Source: Pyronema omphalodes
Lineage: Eukaryota > Ascomycota > Pezizomycetes > Pezizales > Pyronemataceae
NCBI GenBank assembly: GCA_024516155.1
Contig: JAJJXM010000031.1
Location: 1 to 64,000, forward strand
DNA: 64,000 bases
Direction: 5' to 3'
A model generated the notes under the pieces. The model was not told the DNA's origin. It did not search any database and saw only the letters and a program-made list of their open reading frames with translations. Positions 1 to 11,400 of the stretch are shown one piece after another (position 1 is the stretch's first letter; each line of letters opens with the position of its first letter). The position numbers were made by a program, and so were the translations under genes.

Positions 1-1642
1 TTGACTTAGCCGTGTTGCCATTAGTTTTTCGAGTACCTTGCCCATGCAGTTAAGTAATGCTATTGGGCGGTACGCTTTTATGGAACTGTAGTCCAGTTTG
101 TTGGGTTTCGGAATTATAACCGTTATCGCTTCTCGCCAGCACTTGGGCTGGTAACCTACATCACCGAGTGTGGCATACAACGCCGTTACCTGCTCGGGGG
201 TTGCCTGTAGGGTCTTGCGTAGGCACAGGAAATTGATACCATCCGGGCCGGGGGCTTTCTTCGGTGAGGACGACAGGATTGCCGTTGACACTTCCTTCGC
301 CGTGAAGGTGTTCCAATGCAGGGGGGGGGCGATTGTGGGGAGGGGGGGCGTTTGGGGCGGAGGGGGGAGGGGGGAAGAGAGCCTGGAAGGCTGATACTTT
401 ACCGGGGAAATCAGTGTGAGTTGTCGTGACTCCGTTTACAGTTGATTTGATTGGGGGTGTCAGCTGAGAGCGTCGGGGGTTTGTGTACCGGAACGCTGCC
501 CATATGTCTGCCCCTTCGGCTTGTGACATGTATTCCTTCCACATCTTGTCCTTCGCATGTCTGACCGCCCTATAGTGGGAGTTGCGGAGCTTTTTGTATT
601 CCTCCAGGTTGATGGCATTTTTATCGCATTTCCACCTCTTCCGAGCTTGTGTCATGGCTCTTTTGGTCTCACGCAACTCTTGGGTCCACCAACGTTTTGC
701 GCGAGGGGAGTGTTTGATCGTTGGGGTGGATTTGTGGGCTGCTTGTCGAATCGCGGATTGGAGTGACGCTGCCCATTCGGCGAGGTTGGATGGGGTCGGG
801 TCAGATTGGAGCGTACTCCACCGCGGGGATAGTTGGTATGTAAGGTGGAGGAGGGCACTCGTGAATTTGTCCCAGTTGGTGCGCTTCCAATTTAGTCGTG
901 GTTGCATTTGAGTATACTCAACGTGGGGATGTTGTGAGTATACTCGGAAGCGGATCACTTCGTGGTCGGAGCCTGTCGTTGCTTGCTCGTCGATACAGCA
1001 ATCCTGGACCTTGTTCGTCATGGCTGGGGAGGAGATGGTAAGATCCAAAACGGAAGAGCCGAGTCCAGTCTTGTAATGGTATGTAGGTGTATCCGGTGTG
1101 TTCGCGAGTTGCCATCCGTGGTCGTCTATTAGTTTCACCAGCTTGTCCGCCCGGGTTACTTGTTTATAGTGACTGTTCCAGAGCGGGTGGTGAGCGTTCA
1201 TATCACCGGTTATGACGCATCGGTTGGGTAAGGGAAGGGGGGCGAGGGAACGTGGGATGGTGTATAGTTTTGTGTGTGAGTCCCATTCGTTGTAGATGTT
1301 GATTAAGTAAAAGGTGGGGATTAATGGGGTGTATATTTCGAGGATTTGCATGTCGGGGTCGGAGCACATATCAGGACGGGGGGTGACGTTCAGAAAAGGA
1401 TTGGAGCGAGTGACATACGCCGCCGTCCTGATTGTTGCTCCATGTGGGGATGGGGGAAGGAGTAATAGGAAGTCGGGGTGTGTAGTTGCGAATTGCGGGT
1501 TTTTAATAGAGGCTTCTTGGATTAATATAATGTCCGCTGTTGAGCCTGAGGAATTCAGGAGGGTATTGAGGGCGGTGCTACTTCTGTTTATGTTATGGGA
1601 TATGATGTTGAGGGTGGCTGCCGATTTCTCCTGTCTATGCAT
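1..1642 (-). pseudogene. LINE ORF2: endonuclease/reverse transcriptase, frameshifted and cut by the window edge
   Basis: ORF2 starts at ATG 1642 and runs open for about 440 codons as an exonuclease-endonuclease-phosphatase domain. Visible catalytic motifs are an N near the start (SHNIN), QE (LIQEAS), TGDMNAHHPLWNS and the terminal GSDHEV. In LINEs this domain nicks target DNA to prime reverse transcription. The frame breaks in the G-runs at about 320-370. RT sequence continues in another frame, with KKAPGPDGI at about 215-260 and YRPIALLNCMGKVLEKL near positions 10-80, still open at position 1. Because the break sits exactly in homopolymers, it may be a sequencing slip rather than real decay. 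The start overlaps the ORF1 stop by 8 nt. Confidence 0.88.
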
Positions 1643-3438
1643 CGGTGATCATGGCGGAGTCTGCAGTGTGGTCTTCGGGGTTTGTGCGGGGAGTGCGGGT
1701 TCTTTCCCACGTTGCCTTGACTATGGCGAGGCGGGAGGGGCATTTGGGGTGATATGCGGGATGGTTGGTTTCGGGGTGGCCTTCTGTTTTGCAGTTTGCA
1801 CACCGGGGGGGAATGTGGGGGCAGGGTTTACCCTTGCGGTCGGGACACTCAGGGCATTGATGGAGGTCAGTAGAGTGGGGTTCGGCGCAGAGGGCACATG
1901 TGGGGTGGGAGGTGTTGGGGCATATGGCGTGGTGGTGGCCGAAGCGGAGACAGCGGCGGCATTGATCGGTCGCTCGGGCCGAGTGATAGTCAGTGACCTT
2001 GCGTGGTTCGTAGCGCACGATCACCTTTGTGCGCTTAAGCATGCGGGCGTCCTCAGCAGTCTTCAGTGCGATCATTACACTGGACGCGGTCTTGCCTGCT
2101 CGCTTCTCCGGGTGGGTAATGTAACGGGGGGGTTGGGCTAGTTCAACTGCGTTGTTGCGTTCAATTTCATGTTGTAGGGCGGTCATGCCCTCGGGGGTAT
2201 CGGGGTAGGCATCAAGGGGGATGCTGTGGACCGTCAGTTTGTGCCACTTTTCGGTCACGCGAGAGGTTTGCAATGTCATATGGACCGACTGAGCGGCTTC
2301 ACTGATGGTAGGGAGGAACTGGGTGACTTCGTTCTGGGTGGTGTTCGGGGGAAAGGTTAGTATTATGTTGCCGGCCATATTTTTACGCACGGTCACGATA
2401 GCGATGGTTTCTGGTGCTTCTGCATCACGCAAGGCCCTATTAACCATGTTTCCAATCTGGACTTTGACATCGTCCGTCAGGTTCTGGGGGTCCGGGCATG
2501 GGATGAGCACGTTTGTGGGGCGGGGGGTTTGGGGTTTAGGGGGGTTCTTTTGTGAGGCGGGGATGTTATTTCTGGGGGGGTTGGAGGGGGGGCTTGGTTG
2601 TTGGCTCAGGGATTGAGTGACAGAGCCAAATAATTTTCCTGGGACGTCGGGGACTGACCAGGCTGTTTCGGGTGCAGACGGGGGGGGAAACTCAGGGGAA
2701 GGGGGGAACGGGGATGTTATTCTGGGCGAGGGCTGGTTCGGCTGCGTGGCAGCGAGCTTTCCAGTAATCAATAAGTGCGGCAGATTGGGCAGCGGTGGGG
2801 GGGTTGGGGATGGGGGAGGGTGCGGCGGGGGTGGGCGGTTTGTAGTGCGGGAGGAGGGTACGAAGCATGTCATGGATCTCACGCAAGGCTGCTCTGTCCC
2901 GATCCATTGTTTGGAACGCTTTGTTGAGGCGTTCGTTCGCCTTTTGGTCGTTAAGGCGGGTGGTATCAGCGTAGACTGCTACTGCTGAAAGCAGTCTCTC
3001 GGCCATGGAAGCGGGGAGGGTTGCCGTTTCAGGGTGTTTTTCGTTTTGCGCGGCGCGGAGGGGGCCCTGAATTCCACCGTCGTATACAAGGTCTGGCTCG
3101 GAGGTCGCGGTCGTGGTCGAGGGCGCAGGTCCTTTGAGGGGCAGCGCGGGGAGGGCCTCGATTGTCTTGAGACGGACAGAGTGGAGGGTCTTAGGGGACA
3201 TCGTTGCGGGGGCTCGGTTGCGGGGGGTTGGCTCAGGAGTGGATACGCGACGGGTGGGGGAGGGGGTGGGGGACGCGTCTTCGTACTCGCTGACGTCGGT
3301 GTCGAGGTGCATGGTTTCTTGCACGTTATCGAGAGCGTGCGGCTCCGCGCTAGCGTGTCTGCTTTGCGCGAGCGCCTGGAGTGAGGGTATGTCCGGAGGG
3401 ACAGGTTTCTTCTTCGCAGCAGAAGCTCGGGGGGCCAT
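1635..3438 (-). pseudogene. LINE ORF1: gag-like zinc-knuckle protein, one frameshift
   Basis: ORF1 encodes a gag-like nucleic-acid-binding protein of about 600 aa if the frames are joined. The N-terminal part (3438 to 2692) is Ala/Pro-rich and ends at a stop. The C-terminal part (open from 2882 to the stop at 1635) carries a cysteine-rich region with CRRCLRFGHHHAIC (a C-x2-C-x4-H-x4-C knuckle), then CALCAEPH and CANCKTEGHPE. The two parts overlap at 2692-2882 in different frames, and the natural junction falls in the G-runs at about 2680-2715. As in ORF2, the break coincides with a homopolymer. Family members coat the element RNA and form the RNP used for retrotransposition. Confidence 0.85.
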
Positions 3439-5800
3439 CGGCTTCTCGGGATTGGTTATTAACGATGAGGAGAGATGGGAGGCGGTGCGATCTCGATGAA
3501 TATGGTGGTTGTCGGTGGGAGGGGTTGATGAGGTCCTTTGCTGGCGGCCGCTTCAGGGGTCTGAACTCTCTTTCTCGTCGTTCGCACAACGAAAAAGAGC
3601 TGACCTGGTCTAAAATTGCTTCAGTAAAGAAAATCGATATAGCTAAATGCGATGCCACTCGAAAATCAGTGGATTTCCGCGTGGTTGTGGCGATAGCTAG
3701 GGGGGGGGGTCGAAATCGAGGTGTTGGGGTTGGAGAGTAGTTACTTTGGTGCATCATTTAACCCTTCTCAAGTAGTTTTGACTCTATGAGCTCTCTAAAT
3801 CAACTCTGTCTGGATGCATTTTCGATTCTACAGACTACCACCCGTGACGCTAATTATCTCCGCTCGGTGCTGTTCCTAGAATGTTGAGTTGGAATGTCCC
3901 CATCATATTCTGTCTTTAAACGTTTAAAAATATGCGTCCATTTTCCCCGTATGATTCCAGCTGCTCCTCTGTCTGTATCGAGTTGTGCGTTGAAAAGTTT
4001 TCGTCATATTCGATCAAGATCTTTAAAATATCCTCCCATTTTCTCCGATGCCTCCCGATTCCTCCGATACCTTCCATTTTCTCCGATACATCCTTATATT
4101 GTCCCCCACTGTTTTCGTTGCTGGTATTTCATTATCCCTTCCATTTTCCTCGCTTTATACTGTCCCCGATGGTTTTGGCTGTTGGTATTTCCTACCCTTT
4201 CCATTTCGGATGTACTCCTAATGATCGGTTTTCCTTGTCTCTACCGGTTTTATGAGATTTGCGGGTCTCAGGCGCGGATTCGATTTCCCTTGACAGGATT
4301 AGCACCCCTGTTTCCTTACACACCGCGTGATGGAGGATGATGGAGGACGAGGATTTACAGCACTAGTCTAGTGATCCATCCCTGTCGCCGCTAGCACAGA
4401 AGTGGAAAGGCGGGTGGATATGGGTTAGTTAGCTGAGTGGATGGGGTGGGTGATGGGGTCGGTTACGCAGAGGTGATCGAGTGGGTAGACAGTGTCAAGT
4501 AGGCAGAGGGTCTACAGTCGACGGCGGATTTCGAGCCGGAGAATGCCTTGTTACTCATACGGTGTCACTCGGGGCCCGCTGTAGATGCGGTTGTGCTCTT
4601 GCTTACCTAACGCGAAAAAAGCCCGCTCCCTCTCAATACAAAACTGTCATTAGTCATGTTTTGAGAAGGAGCGAGCCTTGGGAAATTCGGTGATACTGCA
4701 AGTATGGCTTTGTCCGACCGGTGTCGGTATTCTCCCAATTGTCAAGCCGTGTACGGGTTCTCTCAGCTGACATCCCCTCAGAAATATGCGCACCTGTTCG
4801 CTTGTACAGGCCTGATATCTGAGATGTTTCATGGCCTAAATCCATGCTGTCTACGCTACGTAAACCTGTCGCAGAAGCTTCATAACGTTTCTACGTCGTT
4901 GATTTGTTAATGCAGCGGCATAATAAACAAGATAAACTTACCTTTCTCCGCCGGCAATCACAATGACAAAGTACAGAAGTTTGGTCTTATGCATTGTCCG
5001 GGCCATGCTTCAAATGCTTTTCAGATTCCCTGATGACAACTGTAGCGGTAATCACGGCTACCACGTCTCAGATGTTCGAGTCACGGGTGGATGTGGCGCG
5101 GATGGCTTCATTTGTCTTGATTTAAGTCCTTGATGATTGTGAATGCGTAGCAGGTATGATTGAATAATACGTACATGATGGCGTGGTCGAGGTAAAATCT
5201 GGTTGAAGTTAGAGACGACTTACATAGTTCTACGGGGCTGGGCACATGTTCACCGCTCACAAAGCGTTTAGCTCACCCCATGTCCGTAAAATGTGGTAGG
5301 TTACAGGCGCATTCGACTTAACTCAGTCAGTGAACATCATGTACCAATGCAATATGTGCATAGGATATCGTCAACATGCGTATTATACGTTGGTTTCATG
5401 GGTCAATGTATATTTCTCACATCTAGACACAGGAAGTCACGCGCTTATTTACACAGACTGTTACCTGCACTTCCCAGCCCCATCAACCGCTATTCTTGTT
5501 ATCCGCTGGTTTATTCACCAATAACTATGGGAATGAAATGCACTTTTACATCCATACAATTATGGTCATAAGCACATCCTCACATTGCTTGTGCTCGCTC
5601 CGTAACACGATCCTCGTATGTTACATATGCTGATGCTTTTATTTTGCGCCTATCAGAATGCCAATTATGTTGATCGTCTTATATAGACATCGGGTTTTCA
5701 CAATAATTTCGTAACTTCTCCGGCCCTGGCTCGAGCTTGGTTGTAGTTGACATGGATTACCATGCTATTATTGTTTCCGCGTTAAAATATCTCAGTAACA
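3439..5800. other. LINE 5' flank and intergenic stretch, no supported gene
   Basis: About 3439-3760 is probably the LINE 5' untranslated region. From about 3890 to 4260 the plus strand is pyrimidine-rich, with recurrent CATTTTCTCCGAT and CCTCCGAT words. Beyond that I see only short open frames without splice support or recognisable domains. Confidence 0.5.
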
Positions 5801-5841
5801 CTACCTATGCATTATGAATGTCACTCGTGCGTGGTACAAAC

Positions 5842-6681
5842 CTGTGCGCATTCTGTAACCTTCGTCCAAAGACTGTGTCTAAAATAGTCCCAAGACCGGA
5901 GAATGACTGCAGCACGGAGTCGATGCCGGGAGAGATAGCCCAATATGGGTTAGGAGGAGGCTGATGCCGTCGAACGAAGCTTTCCATAGTCTGTGCAGGT
6001 ACAGTGCCCCGCGGGGACAGAATCCACGGCGTAGTATAGAATTCCGGCGCCTTAATGGAAAGCTGTGGAGCATCAGCGTCTGTAACCATCCAGTTCCAGG
6101 AAATACCCACTTGGAACGACGAACGATTTGGAGGTAGCCCGGAGGTCTTTCAAGAAGCACTAGTGGAATCCATAAGACAATAATCAGTGTAACAGATGTA
6201 GAGTACTTCGTGAAAGAAGCCAGTCACGATCTGTAGCCTAGAACTACTTCAAAGTTCAGCATGGTCTCATCGTCGCAACAACGGTAACTGGGTTGCACAA
6301 GCTATCATTGATGGCACTGTAGATGGAGCCGAGAAAATGAGGTAGATATAGTGTTCGGTAGATCGCCGTCGAATGTTTAGGTATTGTGTTACGATTGAAT
6401 GGGGCCAGTGGATTAAAGGGCTGTATAGGGCATGCTGAGGCGCGTGCGGGTTGAGTTCGTGGACTGTAGAGAAGACACGAAGAACTTGCATGCCGTCAAA
6501 GTTTTGACATATCAGTATCAGATTCATCTTCCAATGGAATCAGGATTAAAACCTGCTGAGGCGAGTGTCTGTTGATGGCGGTATGTAGTTGCGAATCAAG
6601 CGAGGTTGAGAGCGGTGTGTTGACGTGGTTTTTGTGTAGTCGCGCCGGATGCACTATGTACCTCACTCGGCGCACAGACAC
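5842..6681 (-). CDS. Possible multi-exon membrane protein gene or relic (partial model)
   Basis: Several adjacent minus-strand segments look coding but lie in different frames. The best-supported join is 6205-6107 (33 codons) spliced across a 44-nt intron (6106-6063; donor GTATTT, branch-like GCTGAT, acceptor CACAG) to 6062-5842. The first piece contains a transmembrane stretch (VTLIIVLWIPLVLL). The second is hydrophilic and Pro-rich (RRHQPPPNPYW) and ends at a possible donor GTTTGT. Upstream, 6270-6500 has coding-like sequence in two frames and 6496-6681 in a third, so the 5' end is unresolved. I recognise no family. It could be a decayed gene or chance open frames. Confidence 0.28.
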
Positions 6682-7240
6682 ACGTCACCTTCACTCGCTG
6701 GGGATGGTTATTATTCACTGTTCTTGCAGCATTCTGTTTCATTGTTGCGATATTTTTACAAAAACAGATTACAGTAACAACTTGTTTACCGCGATTGGTT
6801 GCAAATCAGTGGGGATTTGAGCCCAGCAGAGCGCGCGAGATGGCATCGAAACCATCCAAACTTCATGGAAGCGAAGTCTATACTAATAAACTGGTTTTAC
6901 AAGTCCCAGTTACGTCCATTATCAATGGTTAACAACACACCATTTCTGTGCGTGAGTCGCAGATATTTGCAAATTTCTTTCGCTTCCTCAAGGATTGGTT
7001 TCTCCCGTTCATAGATTACAACTATCTGGTGAATAACAATGTCCTGACAACAAAACAGACCAAATCCCTGTGCAAGGTCAATTTACATTTTAATTTGTAT
7101 CTTTAGAAATGCTCGAGACCGATTGAGCTAGGTCATTTGTTTTTTGAGACGAGGGGGTCAGTCATCTAGAAGCCGCTCTGCCAAATCACCGGGTCATTAT
7201 GTGGAATATGTGTCAAAACATTTTACATAGAATAAGACTT

Positions 7241-7323
7241 GGTCGCATGGTGTAGTGGTTATCACGTTTCGTTTACATTAGCTGAATCCGAAAAGGTCGC
7301 AGGTTCAAGCCCTGCTGCGATCA
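7241..7323 (+). tRNA. tRNA-Val (anticodon UAC) with a 10-nt intron
   Basis: A full cloverleaf can be drawn. The acceptor GGTCGCA pairs with TGCGATC (one G-U) and is followed by discriminator A. The D stem is GTG/CAC, the anticodon stem TTTCG/CGAAA, and the T arm GCAGG-TTCAAGC-CCTGC. The loop reads TTTACA, placing anticodon TAC at 7274-7276. The extra TTAGCTGAAT (7278-7287) sits between positions 37 and 38, the canonical tRNA intron site, giving a mature length of 73 nt. Internal A and B boxes (GTGTAGTGGTTATC; GGTTCAAGCC) are present. CCA is not encoded, as usual in eukaryotes. Confidence 0.96.
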
Positions 7324-7324
7324 C

Positions 7325-7330
7325 TTTTTT
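7325..7330 (+). terminator. RNA polymerase III terminator (T6)
   Basis: Six consecutive T residues begin two bases after the tRNA discriminator base, as expected for Pol III termination. Confidence 0.85.
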
Positions 7331-7521
7331 GTTGTTGTGTCACCTTCATATGCATATCGCTTCATCGAGCACTCGTGCGGAAAATAGTATTCAACATTTT
7401 TCATCAAACTTCCATCAGTATGCAGCAAATATTACATAAAGCACCGTATATTACATTAAATAACCATAAACTTCACCCAAACACCGTTTCCAACATCTTT
7501 TCATATCCATTGAACTGACTC

Positions 7522-8368
7522 TTAATTGGAGGGAGCGTTACCGACGAGGTCCTCGTGTCCAGGAGCAACCTTTACAACGCCGGCAGGAACGATCTTTCCT
7601 GCGGTAGTAGCCACATTGTTGACCAAGTCCCCGGGAGCAGGGGCAGCAGACGCAGCGACATCAGGGGATTGGCCAGCAGCAAGAGCCTGTCCGACGACAC
7701 CAGAGACCTTAGCCGCACCGTCCTGGACAGGTGCAGGGAGGCCGCTGGCAACGGCCGCTGCGGGGGGGAGGACACCGGCAGGCAGCGCAGGAGGAGCGGG
7801 GGCCGAGGACTTGACCTTCTCAACGACTCCGGTTACGGCCTCGGGTCCGGGAAGAGCAGGGGCTCCAGGAACGGGGAGAGCGGGTGCGCTGGGAAGGGCG
7901 GGGGCTCCGGCGGGAATAGGAAGCGCCTGGCGCTTAACAGGAAGTCCTCCCGAAGGGATGGGAAGAGCTCCAGCAGGTACAGGGAGTCCTCCGGCAGGTA
8001 CAGGGAGTCCTCCAGCAGGAACGGGCAGTCCTCCAGCGGGAACAGGAAGCGCTCCACCGGAAGGAACAGGGAGAGCTCCTCCAGAAGGAACAGGGAGGGC
8101 TCCAGCCGGGATAGGCAATCCTCCAGCACCGGGCGCTGGGGGAACGGGGACCTTGGCGAGTAAAGGACCGGCGGGAGTCTCGGCGACTTCAGCGGCAGCG
8201 TCACTGATGGGGAGATCCCCAATGGCGGCGTCAGTGGGCAATCCGGATTGCGCTAAAAATTGATGTTAATATGAATTTCTTCGGTCATCGAATAAATGCC
8301 TACATACCGATGGGTGCAGCAAAAACAGCCGAAGCAAGAGCGAGAGAAATAAGAATACGGAACTGCAT
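7522..8368 (-). CDS. Secreted Gly/Pro/Val/Ala-rich repeat protein
   Basis: Two exons: 8368-8308 (61 nt) and 8252-7522, giving 263 aa. The 55-nt intron (8307-8253) starts GTATGT and ends TTTTTAG; splicing restores one frame and links a signal peptide (MQFRILISLALASAVFA) to the long second exon. The middle of the protein is a tandem array of short units such as GGLPVPA and GALPVPS, about ten copies, followed by Ala/Pro/Val-rich sequence. There are no Cys residues, no transmembrane segment beyond the signal and no catalytic motif. This resembles secreted structural or cell-wall-associated repeat proteins, but I know no named family. A TATA box lies 105 nt upstream of the ATG. Confidence 0.85.
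7855..8140 (-). repeat. In-frame 21-24 bp coding repeats in the secreted protein
   Basis: Tandem, slightly diverged units encode GGLPVPA, GALPVPS or GALPIPS. Unit length is a multiple of three, so copy number can change without breaking the frame. Confidence 0.8.
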
Positions 8369-8472
8369 TTTGAAAAGAATGTGGATTGTATCTGAGGGAA
8401 ATTATTGAAAGAGTGTCGCGATTGTTGAACTGCTTCTGTTGGATTATTTTCACGGAGCTTTACTCGGTATCT

Positions 8473-8482
8473 CTTTATATAT
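8473..8482 (-). promoter_or_regulatory. TATA box of the secreted repeat protein gene
   Basis: On the minus strand the sequence reads ATATATAAAG, 105 nt before the ATG at 8368, a usual TATA-to-start spacing for a strongly expressed fungal gene. Confidence 0.6.
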
Positions 8483-8499
8483 GGTCCATCCATGACCTA

Positions 8500-11400
8500 T
8501 CGCAAACCACAACAAACACTATTACTAACTTACTCCTGCATGGAGATTCACGAAGTACAACCTTATTTGGACATGATCACGGGCTGATCCAAGCAGTTAC
8601 TCGACTAAAGATCAAGTAGAAGCTCGTAACACGAAACTCGAGAATGATGGCGCGGTGCTCAGGGAGCAGAAGAGAAATTGTGGGTACTTCACTTCGGCGA
8701 CAGCGATGGATGCTGATCAATTATGATATCATTTGCTACGGCAGCGGCGAGTTTTACTGTCAGTGTTGACGGCAAAGTTACCGGATAACCCTTAACGCCT
8801 TCTTCATTGTGTGATGGACCTTCCATTCATCGTGGCTCAGAGGTATGAGATAGGGGTAGATGGATTTTGGCGTTGAGATCTTCAACACATTTTCACATAC
8901 ATAATCACAACAAACAACTGTAGATCCAAAACGAGGTTGTTGTTAAGTCGTGATCTTCAGGAACAATTGCCAATAAATACACTAGCGGTCGGGAAATTTA
9001 AGCACTGTATTAACTATATGCGGCATTAGTGTCTACGGGTTCCTTCAAACCACCGGGTATTAGTTTTCACTAGGCGATCGTCATTTCATACCGGCTGTTC
9101 ACTACACATGCACATCGCAACCACCTTCCATGCTCACAACGAGATCTTCAATAGTAAGGAGTAATAACATACCCATAATAAACTGAACGTCATTCATCAT
9201 CTTCTCGCGTATTAAACTCTCCTCATGGAAATTATTGGGGTCCGGTATAGATTCAATATTGATTTGTGATAAGAAGATTCTGCACGGGAGTGTGCACTTG
9301 ACTTTACTGTCGCTCAAAAAATTTCGCATGGTACGGGAGCGACAAGTTCTGGACGTTCTGAACTGCCTCTGGACTTCACTGTCTTGAGTGTAGCCCCATC
9401 AGGCTGTTGTTGTGGTTATGCGCGTACGCTTTGAATTGAATTTCAGTCAATCAGAGCCTTTGTCTACATTGTCAAGTTTGGTTCAAGTGCTCAGTTAGCT
9501 TACTAGCCATTGTTATGTATACCAAATACGACTTAAGTGTAGAACCAGCCTGTGTAGTTAGTAAAACCAGTGTGTCAATTTGTTAATCCAGATGGATGCG
9601 TGAAACATCCGTACGTCGTCAACAACCACAACACTGCTGATAGTTGGGACTTGATATCTTTGCATTTGGTCATGTTTGCTTATCGCATTATGATATGAAG
9701 AGCAGCCATTTTTCCGCACTATGATCCTCTGATTTCCGTATCAGCCGTGCAACACTTATCGGCCGTCTAAAGACCGGAAAAATAGTTCATCATTATTAAA
9801 TCGTGTATCATTGAGAGCAGCAAATCTCAAGTTGTTGCAATTGTTCGTAATTACTCGAGACAAGCAAAACTAAGATTGTCGATTGGTAGTCATATGGGGC
9901 ATAAACCATTCTGCGGGGTGTTGCTGATACCAATGTGCACTACATTTCGCAGATAAAATGGCGCAAACAAAGGATATCGAAATTTCGGAAAACAAGTACT
10001 TATTTTCCTCATCGCCGTTGCTCTAGCTATATGGAGTAATAGTTGCTGAACAAACGTTATCGGAAGATCACGCTCGTGAGCAGAGTCCGTTGTCACAGAT
10101 GTTTGATATTTCGGTGGATATCTTACGGCAGATACTTCTGTGTTACTGAATTGGCTCGACGAAGGTACGGAGACGATTTTCAGCATGGGATCAATAGCTT
10201 CATGGTTTGGTGATTTAGATAGAACTTCTGCCGCTCTTTGATAATCTGGTTCTGGTATGAGCTCGGGTATGTTATGAGTGCACATCGCTGATAAGATTTA
10301 CGTCGCAACACAGGATTATGTAATCAAAGATGTTTCACTAAGCTTATCGGTGAATGAGATTCATCCTGACAGCCGCTTGTTCCACGTGGCGTAATATTAA
10401 TGAACTATGAGCATTGTAAGATTTATTGTTTGGTCGATATGTAACATTAATTGTTTGTTCACTACGATTTGGTTCATTTGAAGATTCATTTCTGAATGAA
10501 GTGAATGAAGTGAAAGATATGATTGAGGTAAGTGATAGTGATCTGAAGAAAATTGCGGCGATTGGATTGTTGGAGGCCCAGGATTTTAACTTGAAGGTCA
10601 TGTTGATTGAATAGAGCGGGGTTGGCAGGTGATCTTTTCAATGAAGCGATGGTTCTAGAATGTTTGGCGAGATGAGAGTGTGAAAAACACAGTAGACCGC
10701 ATTTAAAGATATAACAGAGATCATTGGCTCACTTTATTCGAGTCTATCATTTGGCGGTGATAAGGGCTAACTCCATGGTATCACAGCTTTGCGTTGTACT
10801 GCAGTGCGTTGCGACCACGCTGATGACCCTCCCAGTACGAAATTAGCTGTCACACTTTCCTCTAGTGATGAAGTTGGTGAACCATATTTTATACCATCAC
10901 CAGAGTCTTCAAGTGGTGTGTTTCCCAGCTTAAAAATGACTAAGAATTTCATCTTTGCCGTAGTCCGTGGGGCGAACGCTCACGTTGATCCTACGGTTAG
11001 TTATATAAATACATACCATGTACGGGTATATTTTGGGTTCTCATTTTCTTGTTTTCACTCCTTAGATAGGTATTTCTGGAGCTCTACGTGTACAATCAAT
11101 TCATGATAAATCAGTATTTGGATGCTGTTATCGGTCAAACTGCGGAAGAGCAGCAGCAGTTGAGGCTTGAATATTCGGTGAAACACGTCTTTTGGAACAT
11201 ATATCCTAAATTACATGGTCATCTAGTGTTATTATCTCGATAAAAAGAACCACAATCTGAAGTTTGATACGGAAATGCCGTTGCAGTAGTCTTTCAAGGT
11301 TAAATTGGCGATTCAGTAACGAAAGATGCTCACGCTGGCCTGTTTTTGAGTTGTCTTATCGATTGAAAGTAATCACAAAACGCACTTTTCATCTTGTGAA

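Larger units (their letters stand above)
1..3438 (-). mobile_element. Tad1-like LINE retrotransposon, partial, GC-rich
   Basis: This is a non-LTR retrotransposon read on the minus strand. It has a gag-like ORF1 with zinc knuckles, followed by an ORF2 with an apurinic-type endonuclease and the start of a reverse transcriptase. The rest of the RT and the 3' tail lie beyond position 1. The ORF1 ATG is at 3438; the true 5' end is probably within the next few hundred bases but I cannot fix it. The two-ORF layout with a CCHC-bearing ORF1 fits the fungal Tad1 clade; clade assignment is inference. The element is far more G-rich on the plus strand than its flanks and shows no obvious C-to-T decay. Confidence 0.9.

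Noticed and set aside
1314..2141. 275-codon plus-strand frame
   Set aside because: It is antisense to the LINE ORF1/ORF2 coding region and is explained by its GC-rich composition.
7526..8263. 245-codon plus-strand frame opposite the secreted repeat protein
   Set aside because: It mirrors the GC-rich repeats; the minus strand has the signal peptide, intron and TATA box.
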